Assembly (NCBI RefSeq): GCF_031455195.1
Contig: NZ_JAVDSH010000001.1
Coordinates: 620,001-684,000, forward strand
Reading direction: 5' to 3'
Origin: Arthrobacter nitroguajacolicus_D
GTDB taxonomy: Bacteria > Actinomycetota > Actinomycetes > Actinomycetales > Micrococcaceae
DNA length: 64,000 bases
In this document: piece by piece, positions 45,901-54,213 of the stretch
How positions within the stretch are numbered: position 1 is the first letter of the stretch
Layout: the number at the start of each line of letters is the position of its first letter
Translations under genes and position numbers: made by a program
The notes under the pieces: generated by a model
Told to the model about the DNA's origin: nothing
Seen by the model: the letters and a program-made list of their open reading frames with translations, nothing else
Database searches by the model: none

Positions 45901-46322
45901 TGGCTCCGTGGGCCGGCGACGGCGCGTTTGCCCACGGTGATAGCGACATCAGGTATTTCTCAGGGACAGCCGTTTATTGCCACAATTTTGAGGTGCCGTC
46001 AGCCAGCACTGAGGCAACGTACGTGATCGATCTGGGAGAAGTACGCGACATCGCCCAGGTCTGGCTCAATGACGTGCCCCTGGGCACAGCCTGGACGTCC
46101 CCGTTCCAGGTGACGGCCTCGGAAGCCATCCGCAGCGGGCTCAATCGGCTCCGCGTCGAGGTCACCAACACTTGGTCCAACAGGTTGGCCGGTGACGCCG
46201 CGCAGGGCAAAAGCACAAGACCTGGATCCGAAATTTTCCACCCGGATGCGCCATTGCAGAAGTCCGGACTTGTGGGTCCCGTGCGAATCCACACCACCAA
46301 CCACCCGTTAGGACAGCCATGA
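42951..46322 (+). CDS. GH106-family glycoside hydrolase (alpha-L-rhamnosidase-like)
   Basis: The 1123-residue protein begins with the GH106-type entry PPDAARPRAWWHWMDGNVNEDGIDADLAWLKGIGAGGVQMF and contains the large barrel with LSDSIESGPQNWTHNMLSEFQTRRGYSL and HGMDYYAEALEDH blocks. A C-terminal carbohydrate-binding-like jelly roll (near 960-1110: VYCHNFEVPS...WLNDVPLGTAW) follows. The length is normal for the family. No signal peptide is seen. GGAG precedes the ATG. It overlaps the next gene by ATGA. A role in removing terminal rhamnose from plant glycosides is inferred from the family. Confidence 0.85.
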   Translation: MSTPPVTRRSWSGTTGPAPLNTDPAPLFEQFVTPPDAARPRAWWHWMDGNVNEDGIDADLAWLKGIGAGGVQMFFGSFGAPALVEQPVKFLSKEWQSAVRRAASQTKRLGMELSVATSAGWSATGGPWVAPEAGMKKVVWSTTVIESAHLPCQLPTPPAASGPFQDVPCAATRHVTAEIPDFYKDIAVLAFPAKEGHRSLIPASITCSSTVTGGPGLEDLADGTFWPPVVIDASPRITITADYSEPVTVTSARVGLPAFVGFGGGSLPEAVLEASNDNQAFWPVADFQGTKAPVRSLSFPAQEARYFRLVITTPPSGSAPVAAGIKPLTFPSAGSGVKVSCFQLFGGSRVSRAEEKAGFAPVADYYALEAEPADVREAVPVDEVVDVTGYVNADGILSWAPPAGRWTVLRLGYSLTGHVNAPAAAEATGLEVDKLDAGHVTDYLHTYLGFFRDALSEEPEALAGIDALLSDSIESGPQNWTHNMLSEFQTRRGYSLLPWLPALTGILMEGTRESDAFLWDFRRTISELLAENHYGTIASIAAGHGMDYYAEALEDHRPQLGDDLEMRSHADVPMGAMWCYPPESGPRPTFVADLRGAASVSHVYGKPRTGAESMTAFGQPFRYTPAILKPIVDMEFALGVNLINIHTSPHQPSGVEKPGITLAPYLGQSFSRNETWAHAAGPWIDYLARCSQLLQQGTYAADIAYFYGEESPVTGVFGDAPAEVPQGYGFDFINLDGLSNHITVTPAGALLSSGGTRYKALYLGGTSQRMTLAMLRRLQELLDGGATVIGKRPEGSPSHGDDALAWRTAADKIWNGGHSRLLDGGDIHHSKLLPAALQELGMTPDWSFDAGEGHCLPAIHRTTPYGELYFISNQRERPEKITATFRASSGSAELWDACQVSRTPLPSRHSEGHTSVDITLPPFGSAFVLLRPDDSTTASGVVSGDTQALHASAGLRRTVQLQGPWELTFRDLERDPGSLTLDRVAPWAGDGAFAHGDSDIRYFSGTAVYCHNFEVPSASTEATYVIDLGEVRDIAQVWLNDVPLGTAWTSPFQVTASEAIRSGLNRLRVEVTNTWSNRLAGDAAQGKSTRPGSEIFHPDAPLQKSGLVGPVRIHTTNHPLGQP

Positions 46323-47494
46323 ATCACACACCAGAGGCCCGGCCCTTGGGTGTGGCCGCTATCGGCTACGCCTTCATGGGGAAGGCCCACTCGAATGCGT
46401 GGCGGAACGTGGCAAGTTTCTTCGACGTCCCGGCCTTCGAACAAAAAGTCCTGGTAGGCCGGGACGCCATCCAGGTTGCCTATGCAGCCGGCAAGTACGG
46501 TTGGGCTGAGTCCGCCACGGACTGGAGGGAGGTGATCGAACGCGATGACATCCACATCATCGATATCTGCGCACCCGGCTGGATGCACGCCGAAATCGCC
46601 ATCGCCGCACTCGAAGCCGGCAAGCACGTCCTGGTTGAAAAGCCCCTGGCCAACACCCTGGCCGAAGCCGAACTCATGACCGCTGCCGCCGCGAAAGCCC
46701 GCAAGCGTGGAGTCCAGTCCATGATCGGCTTCAACTACCGCCGCGTCCCCGCCTTGGCACTTGCCAAAGAACTCATCGCCGAGGGCCGCCTCGGCAGCAT
46801 CCGCCATGTCCGGGCCGCCTACCTCCAGGACTGGCTCGCCGATCCCGAGACCCCCATGAGTTGGCGGCTGCGCAAGGAAACCGCAGGTTCCGGCGCCTTG
46901 GGAGACATCGCCTCCCACGCCGTCGACCAGATCCAATTCCTCACCGGACAGGCGGTCATGGAAGTTACCGGTACCCTGCGGACCTTTGTGGCCGAGCGCC
47001 CCGGGCCCGGCGGCCCTGAGGAAGTGACGGTGGATGATGCTGTGTGGGCCACGCTGGGCCTGACCGGGAATCTCAGCGCTTCCGTAGAGGCCTCCCGGGT
47101 GGCCACGGGCCAGAAGAACTCCCTCAAACTCGAAATCTACGGCTCGGCCGGATCACTGACGTTCGATCTGGAGAACCTGAACGAGCTCATGTTCCTGGAC
47201 GCCACCGTCCCGGTCCGCGAGCAAGGCTTCCGCCGGATCCTGGTCAACGAACCGCAGCACCCCTACCTCGAGGCCTGGTGGCCGCAAGGACACATCATCG
47301 GCTGGGAACACACCTTCACCCACCAGGTCCGGGACTTCCTTGTGGCGGTCCGGGACGGAAGCCAGCCATCGCCGTCGTTCGAAGACGGACTGAACGTCCA
47401 GCGCGTCCTGGACGCGGTCCAGGAGTCAGCCAACAACAAAAGTGCCATCGCGGTCGTAGGCGGTACAGGCAACAGCCAATCGCACGCAGCGTGA
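46319..47494 (+). CDS. Gfo/Idh/MocA-family oxidoreductase
   Basis: The 391-residue protein has an N-terminal Rossmann start (GVAAIGYAFMGKAHSNAW), the KHVLVEKPLANTLAEAE motif with the usual Lys, and a C-terminal domain with SGALGDIASHAVDQIQFLTG (the conserved His). It is translationally coupled to GH106 by ATGA. It differs clearly from the Gfo/Idh/MocA protein at 32145-33188. It probably oxidises or reduces a sugar released by the neighbouring hydrolases. Confidence 0.88.
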   Translation: MNHTPEARPLGVAAIGYAFMGKAHSNAWRNVASFFDVPAFEQKVLVGRDAIQVAYAAGKYGWAESATDWREVIERDDIHIIDICAPGWMHAEIAIAALEAGKHVLVEKPLANTLAEAELMTAAAAKARKRGVQSMIGFNYRRVPALALAKELIAEGRLGSIRHVRAAYLQDWLADPETPMSWRLRKETAGSGALGDIASHAVDQIQFLTGQAVMEVTGTLRTFVAERPGPGGPEEVTVDDAVWATLGLTGNLSASVEASRVATGQKNSLKLEIYGSAGSLTFDLENLNELMFLDATVPVREQGFRRILVNEPQHPYLEAWWPQGHIIGWEHTFTHQVRDFLVAVRDGSQPSPSFEDGLNVQRVLDAVQESANNKSAIAVVGGTGNSQSHAA

Positions 47495-47526
47495 TCCCAA
47501 CCATGGAGATGAAGAAGGAAATGTTG

Positions 47527-49071
47527 ATGAAGGATGCCACACCCACTGCCCTGTCAGAGGGACAGCGTCGCGCCGATCGGGGCGATGGAACGTACCTCAA
47601 CCCGGTGTTCGCAGGGGACCACCCCGATCCTGCGATTCTCCGCGACGGAGACGACTACTACCTGACCTTTTCCTCCTTCGAATCCTCGCCCGGCCTGATC
47701 ATCTGGCACTCGCGGGACCTCCTGAACTGGCAGCCCTTGGGACCGGCACTGAAGGATCCCCTGGGAAATGTTTTTGCCGTGGATATGTGCAAGGTGGACG
47801 ACACCTATTACATCTACATACCCGTCATTCCCACGGCGGCGTCACCGGATCCCGCCGCTCCACCGCTGATCTACGTCATCCACGCACAGTCCATGGCCGG
47901 GCCCTGGAGTGAGCCGGTGGATATCGGCGTTGCCGGACACATCGATCCCGGCCATGTGGTGGGGGAAGACGGCCACCGGTATCTGTTCCTGAGTGGCGTC
48001 AGCCGTGTCCGCCTCAGCGCCAATGGACTGGCGACAGCCGGCGACATTGAGCATGTGTACGACGGTTGGCGTTACCCGGAGGAATGGATCACCGAGGCCT
48101 ACGCCCTCGAAGGTCCCAAGCTGATGCAGCGCGGCGGCTGGTTCTACCTGACCACAGCGGTGGGCGGGACCTCAGGTCCGCCCACGGGACATATGGTGAC
48201 GGTGGCGCGATCACGGTCGGTTCACGGCCCGTGGGAAGAACACCCCCGCAATCCCCTCATCCGGACGTGGACTGAGGAAGAACCGTGGTGGAGCAAGGGC
48301 CATGCAACCCTGTTCGAAGGACCCGGCGGCCAATGGTGGAGCATCTACCACGGCTACGAGAATGGCTTTGTGACCTTGGGGCGCCAGATTCTTTTGGAAC
48401 CCATCGAATGGGGCGACGACGGGTGGCCCCGTGCCGTGGGTGGCGACCTCACCGAGCCAATGCCGACGCCCATCCCGGCGGGTTCGCTGCAGGGTGACCA
48501 GGAGCACGGGATCGCTTTGTCGGACGATTTTTCCAACGTGCGGCTCGGGATTCCATGGTCTTTCCATGCCCCCGCCGTTGGCGAGCAGCAGCGCATTTCC
48601 CTGGATGACGGGCTGGTACTCCAGGCCTCAGGGACCAACCCGTCGGACAGTCCCCCGCTGACCAGCACCGCCGGAGACCGCCGCTATGAGATCAGCGTCT
48701 CGATGGAACTCTTTGACGGAGCCCAAGGGGGACTTCTCCTGTATTACAGCGACCGCTTGTACTGCGGCATGGGCCACGACGGGGCCGCGATGACAAGCTA
48801 CCGGGCAGGCCGGGCCATCCCTTACTGGCGGGAGCCTGCTCCGGCGGCGCAGACCATCCACCTGAAGATTGAAAACGACAACAACATCGTCACCATGCAT
48901 TACAGCACCGATGGGGTGGAGTGGACCCGGCACGGGCTGCGCTTCAATGTGGCAGGCTACAACACCAACACCGCGGACGAGCTCCTGAGCCTCCGCCCAG
49001 CCCTGTTCGCCACTGGAAGCGGACAGGTGAGGTTCCGTTACTACACCTACAGGTCCTTGGACAAGGCCTAG
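47527..49071 (+). CDS. GH43-family glycosidase with C-terminal beta-sandwich
   Basis: The 514-residue protein carries the GH43 five-bladed propeller with general base Asp34 in GDHPDPAILRDGDDYY, a GHIDPGHV element for the pKa-modulating Asp, and the general acid Glu in ALEGPKLM. A jelly-roll domain (about 330-512: FSNVRLGIPWSF...VRFRYYTYR) matches the beta-xylosidase/DUF1349-type C-terminus. AAGGA lies seven bases before the ATG at 47527; ATGs at 47503, 47509 and 47521 are alternatives. The very long frame from 47044 runs through the previous gene and is not its start. It probably acts on xylosides or arabinosides. Confidence 0.88.
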   Translation: MKDATPTALSEGQRRADRGDGTYLNPVFAGDHPDPAILRDGDDYYLTFSSFESSPGLIIWHSRDLLNWQPLGPALKDPLGNVFAVDMCKVDDTYYIYIPVIPTAASPDPAAPPLIYVIHAQSMAGPWSEPVDIGVAGHIDPGHVVGEDGHRYLFLSGVSRVRLSANGLATAGDIEHVYDGWRYPEEWITEAYALEGPKLMQRGGWFYLTTAVGGTSGPPTGHMVTVARSRSVHGPWEEHPRNPLIRTWTEEEPWWSKGHATLFEGPGGQWWSIYHGYENGFVTLGRQILLEPIEWGDDGWPRAVGGDLTEPMPTPIPAGSLQGDQEHGIALSDDFSNVRLGIPWSFHAPAVGEQQRISLDDGLVLQASGTNPSDSPPLTSTAGDRRYEISVSMELFDGAQGGLLLYYSDRLYCGMGHDGAAMTSYRAGRAIPYWREPAPAAQTIHLKIENDNNIVTMHYSTDGVEWTRHGLRFNVAGYNTNTADELLSLRPALFATGSGQVRFRYYTYRSLDKA

Positions 49072-49397
49072 TCTAGAAGACCTCCCGATGCTCGTTGTCT
49101 CGCAACCGCGCTGGCCAGTGGCGCATTCGGCCGCGCCCTAGGGTGCTTCCTGTGCGCGGTGACCAGCATGACATGAGTAAAAGGCCTCGCGGTCTCTCCT
49201 GACGTTGTTCAAGTTCATCGTTTGACGTCGTTGTTACAGGCCTCGGGACTGATCCTAGTCTCGCCCCGACTATCGACTACACGTTCGCGCTTGACGGCAA
49301 TGCCACCCGGACGTTCGAGTCATCGTGGCTGTCCCTGCACACCGCGCGACACTCCTATTTACTTACCTGGTCGAGGCGGGCCGCGCACACCTAAGAC
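49072..49397. other. Gap before IS30 remnant
   Basis: No gene or RNA is recognised. The stretch lies between the GH43 stop and the transposase remnant and may be old insertion-derived DNA. Confidence 0.35.
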
Positions 49398-49560
49398 CTG
49401 ACATGGGATCAGGGCACTGAAATGGCATGCCACAAGGATTTCGCGCGGCAGACGCTCATCCCGGTTTACTTCTGTGACCCGCAAGCCCCTGGCTGGCGGC
49501 TCGAACGAGAACACAAATGGCTTGCTCCGGCAGTAATTTCCGAAGGGAACACCCTTGGAG
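49398..49560 (+). pseudogene. IS30-family transposase fragment
   Basis: The plus strand reads LTWDQGTEMACHKDFARQT...VYFCDPQ, then, after a frameshift, GSNENTNGLLRQ-stop-FPKGT. These are the conserved DDE-end blocks of IS30 transposases, which normally read WDQG.EM..H and CDP..PWQRG.NENTNGLLRQYFPKG. Only this internal piece survives, with a frameshift and a TAA replacing the Tyr codon after LLRQ. No terminal repeats were found. Confidence 0.8.
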
Positions 49561-49975
49561 AGGACCTCACCTGCAGAGTCACTTTGGGATCGGGCGGACC
49601 GATGCTGATCTTGGCTAAGTATCAGCCGGGCGGATCTGAGGTCCGCCATGGACATCGTAATAACCGGGCAATTAAGGGGTGGCCTCATGATCCACGGGAA
49701 GGAAGAGTAAACCCTTGGACATCGGTTTTGCCGTCGGCAGCTTTGGTGGTTACCTTGATTGGCCACTGCCACGAGTCCGGGAGCCCGGAATCGGCAGCTC
49801 ACGCCATTAATCTAGCCGGAGTGCTCCTCGTCCCATATCAACACGTCCCGCTGCCAGTTGAAAAACGCCGGGGAGAGCCTGCAACAGCAGCTGCGATCAA
49901 TACGAGGCAGCTGGTTCATGGACATTGTCAAGGCAACGTCCAGAGTCTGCCCGGATTCGAGCATGTTTCGTCCTG
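49561..49975. other. Gap after IS30 remnant
   Basis: Nothing recognisable is encoded here. The homology to IS30 stops abruptly at about 49560. The region ends at the 3' end of the FAH-family gene, whose last 15 or so residues look atypical, so its true terminus may have been altered. Confidence 0.35.
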
Positions 49976-50953
49976 CTACAGAACGCGCGTGCGGGGGCTG
50001 ACGCGGGCGGCGATTCGCGTATCTCCATGACGGCGCTTCCCCACAGTGTTCTCGATAGTTCCGATTCCCTCCACGGACATCCGCACTTTATCGCCGGTTT
50101 TCAGTGGCGGCGGAGTTTTGGATCCGTTCCGTCCCCAGAGTTCAGCGAGGCAGCCGCTGCCGCAGGTTCCGGATCCGAGAACGTCGCCGGGCCGCACCAC
50201 TGAGTCCTGTGATGCATAAGCGACAAGCTCTGCAAACGGCCAGCCCATGTTGGACAGCAGATCCTGGCCAATCTGTTCGCCATTGACCTCAACTGCCATG
50301 GAGATCGGCAGGAAGCCTTCGTCGTCATGCAGGTGTTCGAACTCGTCGGCGGTCACGATCCACGGCCCTAGGGTGTTGGCGAAGTCCTTGCCTTTGCAGG
50401 GGCCCAGACTGACCTTCATTTCACGACGCTGGAGATCCCTCGCCGACCAATCGTTGAGGACCGTGTAACCGAAGATGTGCCGGTGGGCATCTGCCGCGGA
50501 CAGGTTGCTGCCGTCGCTGCCCGGTACATGTCCGACGACGGCGGCTACTTCGGTTTCGAAGTCCAGTTCGCTGCAACCCGCCGGAATGCCGATCACCTCG
50601 CCTGTGCTTGTCACCGTGTGGGGGTTGGTGAAGTAGAACGTGGGTGCCTCGTACCATTCGGCCACCACGCCTGCTACGCCGTCGATGCTTTTCCGGACCC
50701 CCTCCACGTGTTCCTCGAAGGCCACGAAGTCCCGGATGGTGGCCGGTTCCAGCGGTGCCAGCAACTGTACGTCTGCGAGGGCGACCGAAGGTGCGCCGCG
50801 AAGAGTTTCCGCGGCGATCTCCAGCGTTCTTGCCAATCCGGCACCCAACAAGTGGTTAACGGTTTGTCCCTCCGGCAACCCGAAGCAACTGCCGTCATCC
50901 ACGAACCCAGCGTGAGTGCCGCCGTCGTAAGTCCAGCGGGCGATCTTGACCAT
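49976..50953 (-). CDS. Fumarylacetoacetate hydrolase-family protein (copy 2)
   Basis: The 325-residue protein has the FAH fold: VAFEEHVEGVRK, the metal-binding SELDFETEVAAVVG (two Glu), FGYTVLNDWSARDLQ and GPCKGKDFANTLGPW blocks. Enzymes of this fold act as hydratases, isomerases, decarboxylases or C-C hydrolases in meta-cleavage pathways. AAGGAAG precedes the ATG at 50953; the longer frame from 51304 runs into the neighbouring gene. It is the last gene of the aromatic operon. The C-terminal tail is longer than usual and abuts the IS30-scarred region. Confidence 0.85.
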   Translation of the reverse strand: MVKIARWTYDGGTHAGFVDDGSCFGLPEGQTVNHLLGAGLARTLEIAAETLRGAPSVALADVQLLAPLEPATIRDFVAFEEHVEGVRKSIDGVAGVVAEWYEAPTFYFTNPHTVTSTGEVIGIPAGCSELDFETEVAAVVGHVPGSDGSNLSAADAHRHIFGYTVLNDWSARDLQRREMKVSLGPCKGKDFANTLGPWIVTADEFEHLHDDEGFLPISMAVEVNGEQIGQDLLSNMGWPFAELVAYASQDSVVRPGDVLGSGTCGSGCLAELWGRNGSKTPPPLKTGDKVRMSVEGIGTIENTVGKRRHGDTRIAARVSPRTRVL

Positions 50954-50963
50954 GTGTTCTTCC

Positions 50964-52040
50964 TTAGGCTGTGGGGCGGGCGGCGAGAGCTGCCGAGGCA
51001 GTGATGCCGAGGGCCGCGGCATTGCCGGCAAGAACTCTGGCGGCGTCGGCCGTGGGGAGCCCGGCTGCGTGGACTTCGTCAACAGGATCCCCGGCGCCCA
51101 TGTCGAATGGGTAATCCGAGCCGAGCAGTACTTGCGCGGGACCTGCCACCTCAACGAGGGCGCGCAGCTCGCGGGGGCTATGCACCAGGGAATCGAAGAA
51201 GATCCTCTGAAGATACGTCGACGGCGGTTCGGCGCACCGCTGCGCCTCGGGGCGGACCTTCCAAGCGTGGTCCGATCGGCCAATGGTGGTGGGCAGGTAA
51301 CCACCCCCGTGCGCGGCGAGGATCTTGAGGTCCGGGTGCCTGTCCAGGACTCCGCTGAAAATCAGGTGGGACAGCGCGACGGCGTTCTCTGCGGGCTGGG
51401 AGACGGTGTTGGCCAGGTAGAAGCGGTCCAGTCGTTCGTCCAGGGAGCAGCCGAACGGGTGCAGGAATACGATCGCGCCCAGCTCCACAGCCCGGCTCCA
51501 GAAAGGTTCCAGCCGTGGATCGGAGAGTTCAACGGTGCTGTGTTCGGGGTCTGCCGGCGTGGCAGCAAAGGAGCCGATCTCCACGCCTAGGAGTCCACAC
51601 TCGAGTACGGCATGTTCCAGGGCTTCGACCATGTGCTGCGGGTGCTGGAGGGGGACGAGGCCAAGGCCGTTGAGCCGCTCGGGTGCGCGGTCCACGAAAC
51701 TGCGAACCGCCTCATTGGCTTGCTTGGCGAGCTCCAAGGACAGCCTTTCGCCGGCAAAGTAATAGAAGTGCGACGGCGAGGGCGAGACCAGCTGCACGTC
51801 CACTCCTTGGGCGTCCATGTCCGCCAGGCGACGTTCCAGGTCAGTGAGCTGTGGCCAGCGTTCTTTGATCATGCGGCCGGAGTTGGCCATGGATTCCGGG
51901 CCGTTTCGCTTAACTTCCAGTGCCTGGAGGTCGCTGAATCCTTGCGGGTCTTTCTCGGCCACCAACTGCTGGAGAGCAGGTATCAGGACGTGCGCGTGGA
52001 CATCCACTGTGGGGTGTTGATTGCTGGCGGAGTTGTTCAT
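50964..52040 (-). CDS. ACMSD-like amidohydrolase (metal-dependent decarboxylase)
   Basis: The 358-residue protein has the amidohydrolase-2 pattern of ACMSD and related decarboxylases: VDVHAHV (His15, His17), FLHPFG (His), AAHGGGYLPT (His) and GSDYPFD (Asp). In meta-cleavage pathways such enzymes decarboxylate the carboxylated ring-fission product. The ATG at 52040 overlaps the FAD monooxygenase stop (ATGA). Together with the extradiol dioxygenase it suggests an aromatic acid whose carboxylate is lost after ring opening. A hydrolytic role is the alternative. Confidence 0.82.
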   Translation of the reverse strand: MNNSASNQHPTVDVHAHVLIPALQQLVAEKDPQGFSDLQALEVKRNGPESMANSGRMIKERWPQLTDLERRLADMDAQGVDVQLVSPSPSHFYYFAGERLSLELAKQANEAVRSFVDRAPERLNGLGLVPLQHPQHMVEALEHAVLECGLLGVEIGSFAATPADPEHSTVELSDPRLEPFWSRAVELGAIVFLHPFGCSLDERLDRFYLANTVSQPAENAVALSHLIFSGVLDRHPDLKILAAHGGGYLPTTIGRSDHAWKVRPEAQRCAEPPSTYLQRIFFDSLVHSPRELRALVEVAGPAQVLLGSDYPFDMGAGDPVDEVHAAGLPTADAARVLAGNAAALGITASAALAARPTA

Positions 52041-53161
52041 GCGGGTTCCTTGAGCATGGTGGAGAGCGAGTTCATGAGGCCGGGGACGTCTGCATCTCGG
52101 ACGCCATCCAACATCCACTGGCCTAGCTGGACGGACGCTGTCACCACCGCAGTTGCCCTCTCCAGTCGACGGTCCTCGAATTCCTTCCAGAGGGTCTCGG
52201 TGACGTGGTCTGCTGCGATCAACAGCTCCGCAAGTACCGCGGCGTCTTCCAACGCCATGGCTGCACCCTGAGCAACAGTGGGCGGACAACTGTGTGCTGC
52301 ATCGCCGATGATCACAGTGCGTCCACGGTTCCAAGGACCCTCCACGAGGTGCGAGGTGAACCACGTGTAGTTGATTCGCGCGCCATGGTCCAGGCTTGAG
52401 CGGATCTCGTTCCACGGGCCGCCGTAGGCGCCGGCGAGTTCGGCCATCACCCTGGGACCGTCTTCCTGCTTGCGTTCCTGGGCCTTCTCCACGAGGTAGG
52501 CGTAGATGGTGTCAGGTCCGGTGGGGCAGTAGCCGGCGATGAAACACGGCCCCCCGTAGGTGAGGTCGGTCCGGACCACTTCCTCAGGCCGTTCGACGAA
52601 GGCCCGCCAGATGCCCATGCCGGTGGGTTGGGGTTCGACGTCGATGCCGATAGCCTTGCGGACAGCGGAGTGAAGTCCATCGGCGCCGATCAGGAGGTCA
52701 TAGTCCGAGGTGCTGCTATCGCTGGTGCGGACGGTGACGCTGCCGCCGTCGTCCGCTATATCGGTGACTGTTTTGCCATAACTGATCCGGGCGCCGGCTT
52801 GCAGAGCCCGGTCCCGGAGGATGGCGGTCAAGTCCGGCCGGTACATTCCGAGCGTTGCCGGAAGGTCGTCGCCACCGGTTTTGATGTCCTCGAGGACAGC
52901 CAGGACGGTCCCATCAGGATTGGGAGCCCGAAGTCCGAGGGTGCTGAAGCCGTAGCCCCTTGCTTTCACCTGCTCCCAGACGCCGAGTTCGCGCAGGATC
53001 CTCAGGGCATTGCCCTGCAAGGTGATGCCCGAACCCAGCGTCTGCGGCTCGGCGGCCTTCTCCAGAATCTCGACGTCGACTCCCGCGTCGGCGAGGAGGA
53101 TGGCGGCGGTCAGTCCCGCAGCTCCCGCTCCGACGATTCCGACCTTTTGTACTGCTGCCAT
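52037..53161 (-). CDS. FAD-dependent aromatic monooxygenase
   Basis: The 374-residue flavoprotein has the FAD-binding GXGXXG (VGIVGAGAAGLTAAILLADAG), the DG motif in YDLLIGADGLHSAVR and the GD motif VIIGDAAHSCPPTVAQGAAMALEDA. This set defines class A single-component hydroxylases such as salicylate and 3-hydroxybenzoate hydroxylases. AAAGGAG precedes the ATG at 53161. It probably adds the second hydroxyl needed for ring cleavage by the dioxygenase of the same operon. Confidence 0.88.
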   Translation of the reverse strand: MAAVQKVGIVGAGAAGLTAAILLADAGVDVEILEKAAEPQTLGSGITLQGNALRILRELGVWEQVKARGYGFSTLGLRAPNPDGTVLAVLEDIKTGGDDLPATLGMYRPDLTAILRDRALQAGARISYGKTVTDIADDGGSVTVRTSDSSTSDYDLLIGADGLHSAVRKAIGIDVEPQPTGMGIWRAFVERPEEVVRTDLTYGGPCFIAGYCPTGPDTIYAYLVEKAQERKQEDGPRVMAELAGAYGGPWNEIRSSLDHGARINYTWFTSHLVEGPWNRGRTVIIGDAAHSCPPTVAQGAAMALEDAAVLAELLIAADHVTETLWKEFEDRRLERATAVVTASVQLGQWMLDGVRDADVPGLMNSLSTMLKEPA

Positions 53162-53220
53162 CTTTGACTCCTTTATGGTGACGGCGTTACTGCCTATTGT
53201 GCTGCGTTTTGCAGGGACTG

Positions 53221-54213
53221 CTATCGAACAGCGATGGGATTGACCGGTGAGCCGACAGCCCCCGTGATGGGGAGTGGCGCTGCGGTGAGCATGAAGTCGT
53301 ACTTGCCGTCTGCAGCGCAAGCCTCAGCGAGCGGGTCCGGGTCCCACATTTCGCCCAGGAACAATCCGAGGTTGGGAATGGCGATCTGGTGCAGGGGCTG
53401 GAAAGCACCTTCAAACTCGTTGGGACGGACCTCGAATCCCCAGGTGTCCGTGGCGATTCCCGCGATTTCCGAGGCGTGCAGCCACGCCGCCGTAGTGAAG
53501 GAAAGGCCCGGAGCGGACCCACCAGCATAGTCACCCCAGCCTTCACGGCGGACCCGGGTGTACTGCCCGGTTCGGATTACCAGAATGTCTCCGCGGCGAA
53601 CAGCGGAGCTGGTGCCCTGACGTTCGATCGTGCTCTCCAAGTGCTCCGGGGTGATCGCAAAGCCATCGGGTAGTTCCCCATCTACGCCCAGGGCCCGGCC
53701 TACGTCCAGCAGCACGCCGCGGGTGACGATCTTCGCCGCGGCGGTTTCAATCCCGGTGACAAGATCGCCCTCGGAGGTGACGACATCGCCTGCGGCCCTG
53801 CCGTTCCATGCCTTACCCCGATCGAAGATATGCCCAAGCCCATCCCACTGCGTAGAGCACTGCAAGGGCATGGCGATGACGTCATCAGCCCCGCCGAAGC
53901 CGTGCGGGAATCCTTGGTTGCCGCGTTCGGCATCGACTCCGGTGTCGGTCATGGTGTGGACGGGGTTGGTGCGGCGGCGCCATCCCTTTTGGGGGCCGTT
54001 GGTATCGAAGGGCTGGGACAAGGAGAAGGCCTCCCCGGTGGTGACCAGCGCTGCGGCTTCGACCCGTTTCGCTGCATCGATGAAGTTGAGCGTTCCGAGA
54101 ACGTCGTCTTCGCCCCAGCGGCCCCAGTTGTTGAACTGCCCCGCAGCCGCAGCAATGCTGGCCAGCGGGTCGGAGCGCTGGATCAAGGAAGCTTTCGCTG
54201 CTTCAGTGGTCAC
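53221..54213 (-). CDS. Cyclase-family metal-dependent hydrolase
   Basis: The 330-residue protein belongs to the cyclase/kynurenine-formamidase-like superfamily. A metal-binding motif variant CSTQWDGLGH replaces the usual HxGTHxDxxxH; the WGRWGEDDVLGTLNFI start and RGDILVIRTGQY strand are typical. Members hydrolyse amides such as formylkynurenine and isatin-derived substrates, or lactones. It overlaps the upstream FAH-family gene by four bases. In this operon it may open a lactone or remove an acyl or amide group from the substrate. Confidence 0.82.
   Translation of the reverse strand: MTTEAAKASLIQRSDPLASIAAAAGQFNNWGRWGEDDVLGTLNFIDAAKRVEAAALVTTGEAFSLSQPFDTNGPQKGWRRRTNPVHTMTDTGVDAERGNQGFPHGFGGADDVIAMPLQCSTQWDGLGHIFDRGKAWNGRAAGDVVTSEGDLVTGIETAAAKIVTRGVLLDVGRALGVDGELPDGFAITPEHLESTIERQGTSSAVRRGDILVIRTGQYTRVRREGWGDYAGGSAPGLSFTTAAWLHASEIAGIATDTWGFEVRPNEFEGAFQPLHQIAIPNLGLFLGEMWDPDPLAEACAADGKYDFMLTAAPLPITGAVGSPVNPIAVR

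Noticed and set aside
47044..47526. N-terminal extension of the GH43 frame
   Set aside because: It runs through the Gfo/Idh/MocA gene in another frame; the GH43 domain begins after a well-placed ribosome binding site at 47515.
49422..50030. 202-codon plus-strand frame beginning MACHKDFARQ
   Set aside because: Only its first 20 or so codons match IS30 transposase; the rest is out of frame with the homology and has no features of its own.
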